The position numbers and the translations under genes were made by a program. This document shows, piece after piece, positions 56,083-64,000 of a stretch of 64,000 bases of DNA. Position 1 is the first letter of the stretch, and every line of letters begins with the position of its first letter. The notes below the pieces were generated by a model. That model had not been told where the DNA came from. It did not search any database and was given only the letters and a program-made list of their open reading frames with translations. This DNA comes from Mycobacterium kansasii ATCC 12478 (GTDB lineage Bacteria; Actinomycetota; Actinomycetes; Mycobacteriales; Mycobacteriaceae), in assembly GCF_000157895.3 (NCBI RefSeq), contig NC_022663.1:4650001-4714000 (forward strand), read 5' to 3'.

Positions 56083-57354
56083 ATGGCGATAACCGACGTC
56101 GACGTATTCGCGCATCTGACGGACGCCGACATCGAAAACCTGGCAGTTGAGCTCGATGCCATCCGCCAGGACATCGAAGATTCTCGTGGCGAGCGCGATG
56201 CCCGCTACATCCGCCGCACCATTGCCGCCCAGCGTGCGCTGGAGGTGAGTGGCCGCCTGATGCTGGCTGCCGGCTCGCGGCGCAGCGCATGGTGGGCGGG
56301 CGCGGTGACCCTGGGCGTGGCCAAGATCATCGAGAACATGGAGATCGGCCACAACGTGATGCACGGCCAGTGGGACTGGATGAACGATCCCGAGATCCAC
56401 TCCTCGACCTGGGAGTGGGACATGAGCGGCGCATCCAAGCACTGGCGCTACACCCACAATTTCGTGCACCACAAATACACCAACATCCTGGGCATGGATG
56501 ACGACGTGGGCTACGGCATGCTGCGCGTCACCCGGGACCAGCGGTGGAAGAAGTACAACATCTTCAACCTGGTCTGGAACACGCTGCTCGCTCTGCTTTT
56601 CGAGTGGGGAGTTGCGTTGCAACACTTGGAGATTGGCAAGATCTTCAAGGGCCGGGCGGATCGCGACGAGGCGCGGACCCGGCTGCTGGAGTTCTCCAGC
56701 AAGGCCGGTCGCCAGGTGGTCAAGGACTACGTCGCCTACCCCGCACTGACCTCGTTGTCCCCTGGTGCCACCTACCGGTCGACCGTGACCGCCAATGCGG
56801 TGGCCAACGTGATCCGCAACGTGTGGTCCAACGCGGTCATCTTCTGCGGGCATTTTCCCGACGGCGCTGAGAAGTTCACCAAGACGGACATGATCGGCGA
56901 GACGAAGGGACAGTGGTACCTGCGACAGATGCTGGGCAGCGCCAACTTCGACGCCGGTCCCGCGCTGCGGTTCATGAGCGGCAACCTGTGCCACCAGATC
57001 GAGCACCACCTGTATCCCGACCTGCCGAGTAACCGCCTCGCCGAGATCTCGGTGCGGGTGCGCGAGGTGTGTGACAAGTACGACTTGCCCTACACCACCG
57101 GCCCATTCCTGGTGCAATACGCCAAGACGTGGCGCACCCTGGCCAAGCTGTCGCTGCCGAACAAGTACCTGCGCTACGACACCGACAACGCGCCCGAGAC
57201 CCGCAGCGAGCGGATGTTCGCCGACCTGGAGCCGGGTTTTGCCGGTACCGACCCGCAGACCGGGCGCCGGCGCGGGTTGAAGACCGCGATCGCGACCGTG
57301 CGCGGTTGGCGGCGCGGCCGGACGGCAAGCCGTCCAGCGGACCTGGCGGCCTGA
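56083..57354 (+). CDS. desA3: Stearoyl-CoA 9-desaturase DesA3, copy 1 (423 aa)
   Basis: Membrane di-iron desaturase that makes oleoyl-CoA from stearoyl-CoA. The three histidine boxes are HNVMH (90-94), HNFVHH (125-130) and HQIEHH (304-309), with hydrophobic segments around residues 70-90 and 160-180. It needs the upstream reductase. ATG at 56083 after AGGGAGAA. A second desaturase follows on the same strand after 94 bases. Confidence 0.93.
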   Translation: MAITDVDVFAHLTDADIENLAVELDAIRQDIEDSRGERDARYIRRTIAAQRALEVSGRLMLAAGSRRSAWWAGAVTLGVAKIIENMEIGHNVMHGQWDWMNDPEIHSSTWEWDMSGASKHWRYTHNFVHHKYTNILGMDDDVGYGMLRVTRDQRWKKYNIFNLVWNTLLALLFEWGVALQHLEIGKIFKGRADRDEARTRLLEFSSKAGRQVVKDYVAYPALTSLSPGATYRSTVTANAVANVIRNVWSNAVIFCGHFPDGAEKFTKTDMIGETKGQWYLRQMLGSANFDAGPALRFMSGNLCHQIEHHLYPDLPSNRLAEISVRVREVCDKYDLPYTTGPFLVQYAKTWRTLAKLSLPNKYLRYDTDNAPETRSERMFADLEPGFAGTDPQTGRRRGLKTAIATVRGWRRGRTASRPADLAA

Positions 57355-57448
57355 CCCGGCCGCCATTTCATAAACGCCCAACAATAATTCATGGCATCGT
57401 CGTTACCGTTCGTTGCGGTCAATGGCTGTAGTGCAGAAAGGTAAGACG

Positions 57449-58738
57449 ATGGCGATCACCGATGTGGACGTGTTCGCACACTTGACGACCGCCGACATCG
57501 ATGCACTGGCCGGCGAGCTAAATGCCATCCGCCGCGACGTCGAAGAGTCCCGCGGCGAACGGGACGCCCGCTACATCCGCCGTACCATCGCCGCGCAGCG
57601 GGGGCTGGAGGTGGCGGCCCGGGTGCTGCTGGGTGCCAGCTCACGGCGGTGGGCGTGGTGGACCGGCTCGGTGGCCCTCGCGGCGGCCAAGATCATCGAG
57701 AACATGGAGATCGGCCACAACGTGATGCACGGCCAGTGGGACTGGATGAACGATCCCGAGATCCACTCCTCGACCTGGGAGTGGGACATGCTGTCCACAT
57801 CGAGGCACTGGCGCTACACGCACAACTTCGTGCACCACAAGTACACCAACATCCTCGACATGGACCACGACGTTGGCTACGACATGGTCCGGGTGACCCG
57901 GGACCAGCCCTGGAAGCGGCGCAATGGTTTCAACCTGGTGATCAACACCGTGCTCGCGCTCGGCTTCGAATTGGGAATCGCCTTGCGGCACTTGGAGATT
58001 CACGAGGTATTCCGAAAGGACCGCGCCGAGCGCGATGCGGCTCGGGCGCGACTTCGGGAGTTCTCCGGCAAGGCCGGCCGCCAGCTGGCCAAGGACTACG
58101 TGGCATTCCCCGCGCTGACCTCGTTGTCGCCCGGCGCAACATACCGCTCGACGCTCAAAGCCAACGCGATGGCCAACGTGATCCGCAACGTCTGGTCCAA
58201 CGCGGTCATCTTCTGCGGGCATTTTCCCGACGGCGCTGAGAAGTTCACCAAGACGGACATGATCGGCGAGACGAAGGGGCAGTGGTATCTGCGGCAGATG
58301 CTGGGCAGCGCCAACTTCGACGCCGGTCCCGCGCTGCGGTTCATGAGCGGCACCCTGTCCCACCAGATCGAGCATCACTTGTATCCGGACCTGCCCAGTA
58401 ACCGGCTTGCCGAGATCTCGGTGCGGGTGCGCGAGGTGTGCGACAAGTACGACTTGCCCTACACCACGGGCCCATTCCTGGTGCAATACGCCAAGACGTG
58501 GCGCACCCTGGCCAAGCTGTCGCTGCCCGACAAGTATCTGCGCGACAATGCCGACGACGCGCCGGAGACGCGCAGCGAGCAGATGTTCGCCGAGCTGGAA
58601 CCGGGTTTCGCCGGCATTGATCCGGTGACCGGTCGCCGCCGTGGCCTCAAGTCCGCGATTGCCGCGGTGCGCAGCTGGCGGCGCGCTCGGCATCTGCCGG
58701 CGGCATCGTCAAGTGCCACAGATGATCTGGCGGCCTAG
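57449..58738 (+). CDS. Stearoyl-CoA 9-desaturase DesA3-like, copy 2 (429 aa)
   Basis: Tandem paralogue of the gene upstream, with the same histidine boxes HNVMH, HNFVHH and HQIEHH and the same start MAITDVDVFAHLTT. The proteins are very similar, and from about 58180 to 58380 the DNA is nearly identical to the copy at 56810-57010, a sign of gene conversion. The longer Ser/Ala-rich C-terminus differs. M. tuberculosis has a single gene here. Confidence 0.92.
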   Translation: MAITDVDVFAHLTTADIDALAGELNAIRRDVEESRGERDARYIRRTIAAQRGLEVAARVLLGASSRRWAWWTGSVALAAAKIIENMEIGHNVMHGQWDWMNDPEIHSSTWEWDMLSTSRHWRYTHNFVHHKYTNILDMDHDVGYDMVRVTRDQPWKRRNGFNLVINTVLALGFELGIALRHLEIHEVFRKDRAERDAARARLREFSGKAGRQLAKDYVAFPALTSLSPGATYRSTLKANAMANVIRNVWSNAVIFCGHFPDGAEKFTKTDMIGETKGQWYLRQMLGSANFDAGPALRFMSGTLSHQIEHHLYPDLPSNRLAEISVRVREVCDKYDLPYTTGPFLVQYAKTWRTLAKLSLPDKYLRDNADDAPETRSEQMFAELEPGFAGIDPVTGRRRGLKSAIAAVRSWRRARHLPAASSSATDDLAA

Positions 58739-58753
58739 GGGCCGTCGCCCAGC

Positions 58754-58799
58754 GTGCAATGGCTGCGAGAATTCGCCGAATTTCTCGCAGCCATTACAC
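58754..58799. terminator. Bidirectional hairpin terminator between desaturase and thiolase genes
   Basis: AATGGCTGCGAGAA and TTCTCGCAGCCATT pair over 14 bases around a TTCGCCGAAT loop; outer GTG/CAC extends the stem. Both flanking genes point toward it. Confidence 0.7.
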
Positions 58800-58827
58800 G
58801 TTCGGCGCGCTGCGGCGTGCGCATACC

Positions 58828-60009
58828 CTAGTCGAGCCGCTCGATGATGGTGGCGTTGGCCATGCCGCCGCCTTCGCACATCGTCTGCAGCCCGTAGCGC
58901 CCGCCCCGCTGGTGCAGCGCGTTGACCAGCGTTGTCATGATGCGGGCGCCGCTGGCCCCCAGCGGGTGGCCGATCGCGATGGCGCCGCCGTTGACGTTCG
59001 TCTTGGCCAAGTCTGCGCCGGTGTCCTGCGCCCAGGCCAGCACGACCGGCGCGAACGCCTCGTTCACCTCGAACAGGTCGACGTCGGACAGTGTCAAACC
59101 GGCTCGGCGCAACACCTTTTCGGTGGCCGGAATGACCCCGGTCAGCATGTAGAGCGGGTCGGAGCCCACCACCGTCGCGGTGTGGATGCGCGCCAGCGGG
59201 CGCAGACCGAGCTTGGCGGCGACGTCGCTGGTGGTGACCAATACGGCGGCACTGCCGTCGGACAGCGGCGACGAGTTACCCGGCGTGATTGACCAATTAA
59301 TCTGCGGGAACAGGGCTTTCATCGCCTCGCTGTAGAACGCCGGCTGCAGCCCGGCCAGGGTCTCGACGGTCGTGCCGGGTCGGATGCTTTCGTCGGACGC
59401 AAGCCCGGCGACCGGGATCAGCTCGTCGTCGAAGAGCCCTTGCTTGGTGGCTTGAGCTGCCTTCTCGTGACTGGTCGCTGCGAACTCGTCGAGTTGAGCG
59501 CGCGAGAAGCCCCACCGTGCCGCGATCAGCTCGGCGCTGATGCCTTGTGGCACCAGGCCTTCCGGGTAACGCCGGGTCATGTCGTCGCCCATCGGGTTGC
59601 TCCCCGGCAGCACCGAGGTGCCCATCGGAACCCGGCCCATCGACTCCACACCACCGGCGATGACGAGGTCGTAAGCGCCGGACAAGACGCCCTGAGCGGC
59701 GAAGCTGATGGCCTGCTGGCTGCTGCCGCACTGGCGGTCGATCGTGACGCCGGGAACCGACTCCGGAAAGCCGGCGCCCAACAACGCGTTGCGGGCGATG
59801 TTGGCGGCCTGGTCGCCGACCTGGGTGACGGCACCGGCGATCACGTCGTCGATCTGGACCGGATCGACTCCGCTACGAGCCACGAGTTGACGCAGGCAGT
59901 GGGCCAGCAGATCGGCGGGGGCCACGCCATGCAGCGCGCCGTTGCCCTTGCCCTTGCCGATCGGGGTGCGGACGGCTCCGACGATGACGGCGTCGCGGCC
60001 CTGGCTCAT
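58828..60009 (-). CDS. Acetyl-CoA acetyltransferase/3-ketoacyl-CoA thiolase (393 aa)
   Basis: Thiolase of the type II degradative class. The acyl-accepting Cys lies in DRQCGSSQQA (near residue 93), the catalytic His in IGHPLGASGARI and the second Cys in TMCEGGGMANA, with NEAFAP also present. N-terminal VGAVRTPIGKGKG is typical. Substrate could be fatty acyl- or sterol-derived 3-ketoacyl-CoA. It diverges from an HxlR regulator. Confidence 0.88.
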   Translation of the reverse strand: MSQGRDAVIVGAVRTPIGKGKGNGALHGVAPADLLAHCLRQLVARSGVDPVQIDDVIAGAVTQVGDQAANIARNALLGAGFPESVPGVTIDRQCGSSQQAISFAAQGVLSGAYDLVIAGGVESMGRVPMGTSVLPGSNPMGDDMTRRYPEGLVPQGISAELIAARWGFSRAQLDEFAATSHEKAAQATKQGLFDDELIPVAGLASDESIRPGTTVETLAGLQPAFYSEAMKALFPQINWSITPGNSSPLSDGSAAVLVTTSDVAAKLGLRPLARIHTATVVGSDPLYMLTGVIPATEKVLRRAGLTLSDVDLFEVNEAFAPVVLAWAQDTGADLAKTNVNGGAIAIGHPLGASGARIMTTLVNALHQRGGRYGLQTMCEGGGMANATIIERLD

Positions 60010-60043
60010 GGCTCCTCCTCGCGGCTAGCTGAGTATCAACGAC

Positions 60044-60071
60044 TATACCCAGCTATAGCAGGCTGGGTATA
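60044..60071. promoter_or_regulatory. 28-bp inverted repeat between thiolase and HxlR genes, candidate operator
   Basis: TATACCCAG and CTGGGTATA (9-bp perfect arms) are separated by ten bases; outer GAGTA/TACTC also pair. It is in the 94-base divergent region where an autoregulatory HxlR protein would bind. Confidence 0.65.
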
Positions 60072-60103
60072 CTCAACGCAACCTGGACCGGAGGGTGAGC
60101 TTC

Positions 60104-60577
60104 GTGACAATGCTGGAAGGCCCGCTGGCCGACCGCGATGGTTGGTCGGCGGTCGGGGAATGCCCGATAGAGAAGACGATGGCCGTCGTCGGCACCAAGT
60201 CCGCGATGCTGATCATGCGCGAGGCCTACTACGGCACCACGCGCTTTGACGACTTCGTCCGTCGCGTCGGCATCACCAAGGCCGCGACGTCGGCGCGGCT
60301 GGCCGAACTGGTGGCCCTCGGACTCCTAGCCCGGCGACCCTATCGCGAGCCCGGACAGCGCAGCCGCGACGAGTATGTGCTTACCGACGCCGGGTTCGAT
60401 TTCATGCCGGTGGTTTTTGCGATGTTCCAGTGGGGGAAACGGCATCTCCCGGGCGGCGATCGGCTGGAACTGACGCATCTGGGCTGCGACGCCGCTGTGC
60501 AGATCGAGATCCGTTGCACCCAAGGGCATTTGGTATTGCCCGACGAGCTTGGCATGCGGCTCGTCAAGTCTCCCTGA
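60104..60577 (+). CDS. HxlR-family winged-helix regulator (157 aa)
   Basis: HxlR/MarR-like DNA-binding protein with the conserved N-terminal Cys in ECPIEKTMAVVGTKSAMLIM and the winged helix TRFDDFVRRVGITKAATSARLAELVALGLLARRPY. It may sense oxidants or aldehydes through the cysteine. The GTG at 60104 is chosen because GGAGG at 60090-60094 is nine bases upstream; GTG 60095 and ATG 60110 are alternatives. Likely controls the divergent thiolase. Confidence 0.85.
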   Translation: MTMLEGPLADRDGWSAVGECPIEKTMAVVGTKSAMLIMREAYYGTTRFDDFVRRVGITKAATSARLAELVALGLLARRPYREPGQRSRDEYVLTDAGFDFMPVVFAMFQWGKRHLPGGDRLELTHLGCDAAVQIEIRCTQGHLVLPDELGMRLVKSP

Positions 60578-61556
60578 GTACGCCGAGCAGTCGGCGTGCG
60601 GCGGCGGTCCGTCGCGCGGCGGCGCCGGACAAGCTGTCCAGCGCGCATTCGGGATCGGCCGGCGGCCCCATGTGTCCGCAGCCGCGGGGGCAATCATGGA
60701 TCGCCGCGGCCAGATCGGCAAACGCCAACAGCACGTCGTCGGGCTGGATGTGGGCCAAACCGAACGAGCGGATCCCCGGGGTGTCGATCACCCAGCCGGA
60801 ACCCTCGCTGCCGGTTTGCAGCGGTAAAGCCACCGACTGTGTCGAGGTGTGTCGCCCCCTGCCAATATCGGTGACCTCTCCGACCGCCCGATCTGCTTCG
60901 GGCACAAGACGATTCACCAGCGTCGACTTGCCCACTCCGGAATGCCCGAGCAGCACGGTTATTTTGCCGTCGAGCAAGTCGGCCACCGCGAGCAGCGGGT
61001 CGTCACGGCCAGCGGCAACCACCTGCAGATCCAGGTCGACGAACTGTTCGGCGAACGGTTCGGGTGGGGCCAGGTCGGTCTTGGTCAGGGTCAGTATGGG
61101 TGTCAGCCCGCCCGCGTATGCGGCGATCAGCGCCCGGTCGACCAGTCCGGTGCGCGGCGGCGGATCGGCCAGCGCGACCACGATCAGCAGTTGGTCGGCG
61201 TTGGCGACCACCACTCGTTCGGTGGGGTCGGTGTCATCGGCGGTGCGGCGCAACACCGTTCGTCGCGGGCCTCGCCGGACGATGCGGGCCAGCGTGTCCG
61301 GCCGCCCGGACAGGTCGCCCACCACGTCGACGTCGTCTCCGACAACAATGGGCGTGCGGCCCAGCTCGCGTGCCCGCATGGCGGTGATGCGACGATCCGG
61401 GTCACCGCCTAGCACGCAACCCCACCGGCCGCGGTCGACGCTGACCACCATGGCGGCCTCGGCGTCGGCGTGCTCGGGACGGGTTTTCGTCCGGGGCCGC
61501 GAACCGCGGCCGGAGCGAACCTTGACGTGGGATTCGTCGTAGTCGCCGGGCCTCAA
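60564..61556 (-). CDS. rsgA: Ribosome small-subunit GTPase RsgA (330 aa)
   Basis: Circularly permuted GTPase that checks 30S maturation. The G4 motif (LTKTDL), G1 (GHSGVGKSTLVN) and G3 (DTPGIRSFGL) appear in permuted order, followed by a C-terminal zinc finger (CPRGCGHMGPPADPEC). The N-terminal OB domain contains MVVSVDRGRWGCVLGG. The TTG at 61556 overlaps the aroA stop (TTGA) and gives a LRPGDYDESHVKV start as in Rv3228. The end overlaps the HxlR gene end by 14 bases. Confidence 0.92.
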   Translation of the reverse strand: MRPGDYDESHVKVRSGRGSRPRTKTRPEHADAEAAMVVSVDRGRWGCVLGGDPDRRITAMRARELGRTPIVVGDDVDVVGDLSGRPDTLARIVRRGPRRTVLRRTADDTDPTERVVVANADQLLIVVALADPPPRTGLVDRALIAAYAGGLTPILTLTKTDLAPPEPFAEQFVDLDLQVVAAGRDDPLLAVADLLDGKITVLLGHSGVGKSTLVNRLVPEADRAVGEVTDIGRGRHTSTQSVALPLQTGSEGSGWVIDTPGIRSFGLAHIQPDDVLLAFADLAAAIHDCPRGCGHMGPPADPECALDSLSGAAARRTAAARRLLGVLRET

Positions 61557-62857
61557 ACGCCGGACTCCGCGACCATCTCGGCCCACAGCCGCGGAAATTC
61601 CGGCAGCGTCTTGGTGGTGGCACCGATGTCGTCCACCTCGACTCCGGCGACCCGCAGGCCGACGATCGCGCCGGCCATCGCCATCCGATGATCCGCATAG
61701 GCACGCCAGCGGCCGGGCCGCAACGGTGTCGCGGTGATCACCAGGCCGTCCGACGTTTCCCGGCAGTCACCGCCCAGGCGGTTGATCTCGGCGCTCAACG
61801 CGGCCAGCCGGTCGGTCTCGTGGCCGCGCAGGTGGGCGATGCCGGTCAGCCGCGACACCGATCCCGGGGTGGCAAGCGCCGCGAGTGCGGCCACCGAGGG
61901 CGTGAGCTCGCCGACATCACGCAGGTCGACGTCGAACCCACGATACGCTGCGGGGCCCCGCACCTCCAGCATTGAATCATTATGTGAGACAACGGCACTG
62001 AGCTGACGCAGGATGCGCAGGATGTCGGCGGCGGGCTGGACGCTGTCGGCCGGCCAACCGGTGATACGCACCGTGCCCCCGCTGACCACCGCCGCTGCCA
62101 GGAACGCGACCGCATTGGTGAGATCCGGTTCGACGTCCCAACGGCGTGCCTTGACCGCGCCGGGTGCTACCCGCCAGCGATACGGAACCGAATCGTCGAC
62201 GTCGACGCCGGCCTGGCGCAGCATCGCCACCGTCATCGCGATGTGCGGTGCCGAAGGCAGCGCCGCACCGCTGTGTTGCACGGTCAGTCCCTCGGCAAAC
62301 GATGCCGCGGACAGCAGCAGGCCCGACACGAACTGCGACGACGCCGACGCGTCGATGGCCACCGTGCCACCGGCGACCGATCCGGTGCCGTGGACGCGGA
62401 AAGGCAGCCCCGCACCGTCGATCTGGACGCCCAGACCGCGCAGGGCATCCAGCAGCGGCGCGATGGGCCGGGCCCGGGCCTGCTCGTCGCCGTCGAACGT
62501 GACCACGGCGGCGCTCAGTGCCGCCAGCGGCGGGACGAAACGCAAGACCGTGCCGGCCAGGCCGCAGTCCACTCGGGCGCCGGGACCGGGTTCGAGGCGG
62601 CCGCTGACCGTCAGTTCCGAGCCCGTCCCGTCGACGCGCAGGCCCAGAGTTTGCAGCGCTGCGATCATCAGATCGGTGTCGCGGCTGCGCAGCGCGCCGC
62701 TGATCGTCGAGGCGCCTTGCTGTTGCGCGGCCGCCAGCGCGGCCAGCACCAGTGTGCGGTTGGTCTGCGATTTCGAGCCCGGAACGGTCACCGTCGCGCG
62801 CACCGGCGCCGGCGTGGACGGGGCCGGCCAGGCCTGCAGGGGGTCGGTGCTGCTCAC
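61553..62857 (-). CDS. aroA: 3-phosphoshikimate 1-carboxyvinyltransferase (EPSP synthase, 434 aa)
   Basis: Sixth step of the shikimate pathway. Conserved regions: VPGSKSQTNRTLVLAALA, DCGLAGTVLRFVPP, DASASSQFVSGLLL, and near the end DHRMAMAGAIVGLR. It resembles the class I mycobacterial enzyme. The GTG at 62857 is chosen; the frame is open upstream only because it is antisense to another gene. Coupled to rsgA. Confidence 0.94.
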   Translation of the reverse strand: MSSTDPLQAWPAPSTPAPVRATVTVPGSKSQTNRTLVLAALAAAQQQGASTISGALRSRDTDLMIAALQTLGLRVDGTGSELTVSGRLEPGPGARVDCGLAGTVLRFVPPLAALSAAVVTFDGDEQARARPIAPLLDALRGLGVQIDGAGLPFRVHGTGSVAGGTVAIDASASSQFVSGLLLSAASFAEGLTVQHSGAALPSAPHIAMTVAMLRQAGVDVDDSVPYRWRVAPGAVKARRWDVEPDLTNAVAFLAAAVVSGGTVRITGWPADSVQPAADILRILRQLSAVVSHNDSMLEVRGPAAYRGFDVDLRDVGELTPSVAALAALATPGSVSRLTGIAHLRGHETDRLAALSAEINRLGGDCRETSDGLVITATPLRPGRWRAYADHRMAMAGAIVGLRVAGVEVDDIGATTKTLPEFPRLWAEMVAESGV

Positions 62858-62911
62858 GGCTACATCCTGCCGTGTCGGCGGGTGTCGTGGGTACCAGGCA
62901 CCATGGGACTC

Positions 62912-63679
62912 ATGTGCGGACGATTTGCGGTCACCACCGATCCGGCCCGGCTGGCCGAGAAAATCAAGGCGATCGACGAAGCCACCGGGGCCGGGTCCAC
63001 AGCCGAGGCGCCCAACTACAACGTGGCGCCAACCAACACGATCATGACGGTCGTGGCGCGCCACAGCGAGCCGGACGACCAGCCTTCGCGCCGGGTGCGG
63101 CTGATGCGCTGGGGTCTTGTTCCGCCGTGGGCCAAGGCCGGGCCGGACGGCGGCCTGCCCGACACCAAGGGCCCGTTGCTGATCAACGCCCGGGCAGACA
63201 AGGTTGCCACGTCGCCCGCGTTCCGCGATTCGGCGCAGCGCAAGCGCTGCCTGGTGCCGATGGACGGCTGGTACGAATGGCAGGCCAATCCCGATGCCGT
63301 GCCTGGGCAGAAGGCCGCCAAGACACCGTTCTTTCTGCACCGCCGCGACGGCGAACCGGTGTTCATGGCCGGATTGTGGTCGGTGTGGAAGCCGGACAAG
63401 AGTGCCGCGCCGCTACTGAGCTGCACGATCATCACCACGGACGCCGTAGGGCCAACGGCCGAGATCCACGACCGGATGCCGCTGATGCTGGCCGAATCCG
63501 ACTGGGACGCCTGGCTGAATCCGGATGCGCCGCTGGATCCGGAGTTGGTGGCCCGTCCGCCGGACGTGCACGACATCGAGCTGCGTCGGGTGTCGACATT
63601 GGTCAACAGCGTGCGCAATAACGGGCCGGAGCTGATCGAGGCTGCCGAGCGGCAATCGGAGCAGATGAAGCTGCTGTAG
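62912..63679 (+). CDS. SRAP-domain abasic-site-processing protein, YedK/HMCES-like (255 aa)
   Basis: The second residue is the catalytic Cys (MCGRFAVTTD), which forms a thiazolidine cross-link with abasic DNA. Other SRAP features are present: NYNVAPTN, RWGLVPPWA, INARADKV, RKRCLVPMDGWYEW and IHDRMP. The ATG at 62912 is required for Cys2; an ATG at 62903 would bury it. By position it is Rv3226c. Confidence 0.92.
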   Translation: MCGRFAVTTDPARLAEKIKAIDEATGAGSTAEAPNYNVAPTNTIMTVVARHSEPDDQPSRRVRLMRWGLVPPWAKAGPDGGLPDTKGPLLINARADKVATSPAFRDSAQRKRCLVPMDGWYEWQANPDAVPGQKAAKTPFFLHRRDGEPVFMAGLWSVWKPDKSAAPLLSCTIITTDAVGPTAEIHDRMPLMLAESDWDAWLNPDAPLDPELVARPPDVHDIELRRVSTLVNSVRNNGPELIEAAERQSEQMKLL

Positions 63680-63689
63680 TGCCGGTTAT

Positions 63690-63712
63690 GAAACTCCGCA
63701 TGGCGCAGTTTC
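63690..63712 (+). terminator. Short hairpin after the SRAP gene
   Basis: GAAACTCCGC and GCGCAGTTTC pair over nine of ten bases around a three-base loop. No U-run; a weak terminator at best. Confidence 0.35.
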
Positions 63713-63757
63713 GCGGCATGTTGGAGCGGAATCTGGCGCGGCTCGACCTCAGGTCAG

Positions 63758-63776
63758 GTTGTCTGCCGAAGACAAC
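63758..63776. promoter_or_regulatory. Inverted repeat upstream of the hydroxyacyl-CoA dehydrogenase
   Basis: GTTGTC-TGCCGAA-GACAAC, with perfect six-base arms, lies 66 bases before the next GTG; nearby CGGATCA occurs twice. Candidate operator. Confidence 0.4.
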
Positions 63777-63841
63777 GTTCGGATCATTTTTGTCGGATCA
63801 CGACGGAACGGCGTGCGCAACCGCGCGCCTAGCATGCATGT

Positions 63842-64000
63842 GTGACTGGTTCGTACACATACACATTCGACGACATCCGATACCGCCCAGTCGCGGTGAT
63901 CGGAGCGGGAACGCTGGGTCGGCGCATCGCGTTGATGTTCGCCAGCCGCGGCGGAACCGTGCGAATGTATGCCAGGCTTGCCGAACAGCACGCCGAAGCA
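63842..64000 (+). CDS. 3-hydroxyacyl-CoA dehydrogenase, 5' part (53 aa, runs off the window)
   Basis: The frame from GTG 63842 is open to the last base. It contains VAVIGAGTLGRRIALMFASRG, the NAD-binding Rossmann loop of 3-hydroxyacyl-CoA dehydrogenases. The rest lies beyond the window. The start could be an earlier codon, but GTG with the inverted repeat upstream is reasonable. Confidence 0.75.
   Translation, partial: MTGSYTYTFDDIRYRPVAVIGAGTLGRRIALMFASRGGTVRMYARLAEQHAEA

Noticed and set aside
57641..58693. Long minus-strand frame opposite the second desaturase
   Set aside because: Similar shadow exists opposite copy 1, as expected from their sequence identity.

Overview
The window is high-GC actinobacterial DNA and almost certainly comes from a slow-growing, non-tuberculous Mycobacterium. 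The backbone gene order follows, from memory and not from a search, the M. tuberculosis series Rv3258c to Rv3226c (manB, manA, alkB-rubA-rubB, sahH, tmk, mtrA-mtrB-lpqB, hpf, secA1, mddA, TrkA-C/KefB pair, tgs3, ppk2, desA3, rsgA, aroA, SRAP), seen here in the opposite orientation.

Layout. 1-3948: end of a DUF3499 gene, then the mannose operon manB-tobH-manA, which feeds GDP-mannose and cell-envelope glycans. 3932-6767: two tandem FAD oxidoreductases on the minus strand. 6822-8306: an APC permease. 8341-10757: alkane hydroxylase operon alkB-rubA-rubB-TetR behind a perfect 18-bp palindrome. 10861-13078: sahH and tmk. 13148-18292: the MtrA-MtrB-LpqB envelope/cell-division regulatory system plus a lipid-binding-like protein. 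18611-20079: a repeat-rich secreted protein and an L,D-transpeptidase. 20251-24936: comF-like gene, ribosome hibernation factor and secA1. 24933-32599: an accessory block (Baeyer-Villiger-type monooxygenase and hydrolase, PucR regulator, truncated MFS remnant, two orphan proteins, HD-GYP/LuxR regulator). 32668-33423: mddA.

33424-47339 is a foreign island between mddA and the TrkA-C/KefB pair. It carries a barnase-type polymorphic toxin gene with a barstar-family immunity gene, a decayed MobF relaxase, EspC-like and other small helical proteins of type VII secretion (T7SS) style, a long helical/proline-rich substrate-like protein in a tightly coupled operon, a PE-like protein and a serine-recombinase fragment. 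It reads as the decaying remnant of a conjugative element carrying T7SS-linked toxins. Three genes in it have single-base frameshifts, two genes appear cut off head to head at about 36.7 kb, and the toxin seems to have lost its catalytic glutamate.

47340-64000 returns to backbone: K+/H+ antiporter pair, Rv3235-like gene, tgs3 (intact as one ORF, with a degenerate acyltransferase motif), ppk2, a cobalt thiocyanate hydrolase/nitrile hydratase operon, a ferredoxin-reductase/desaturase module with two tandem desA3 genes under a repeated palindromic operator, a thiolase divergent from an HxlR regulator across a palindrome, rsgA-aroA, an SRAP protein and the 5' end of a 3-hydroxyacyl-CoA dehydrogenase.

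All functional names come from reading motifs and remembered gene order; no database search was run.
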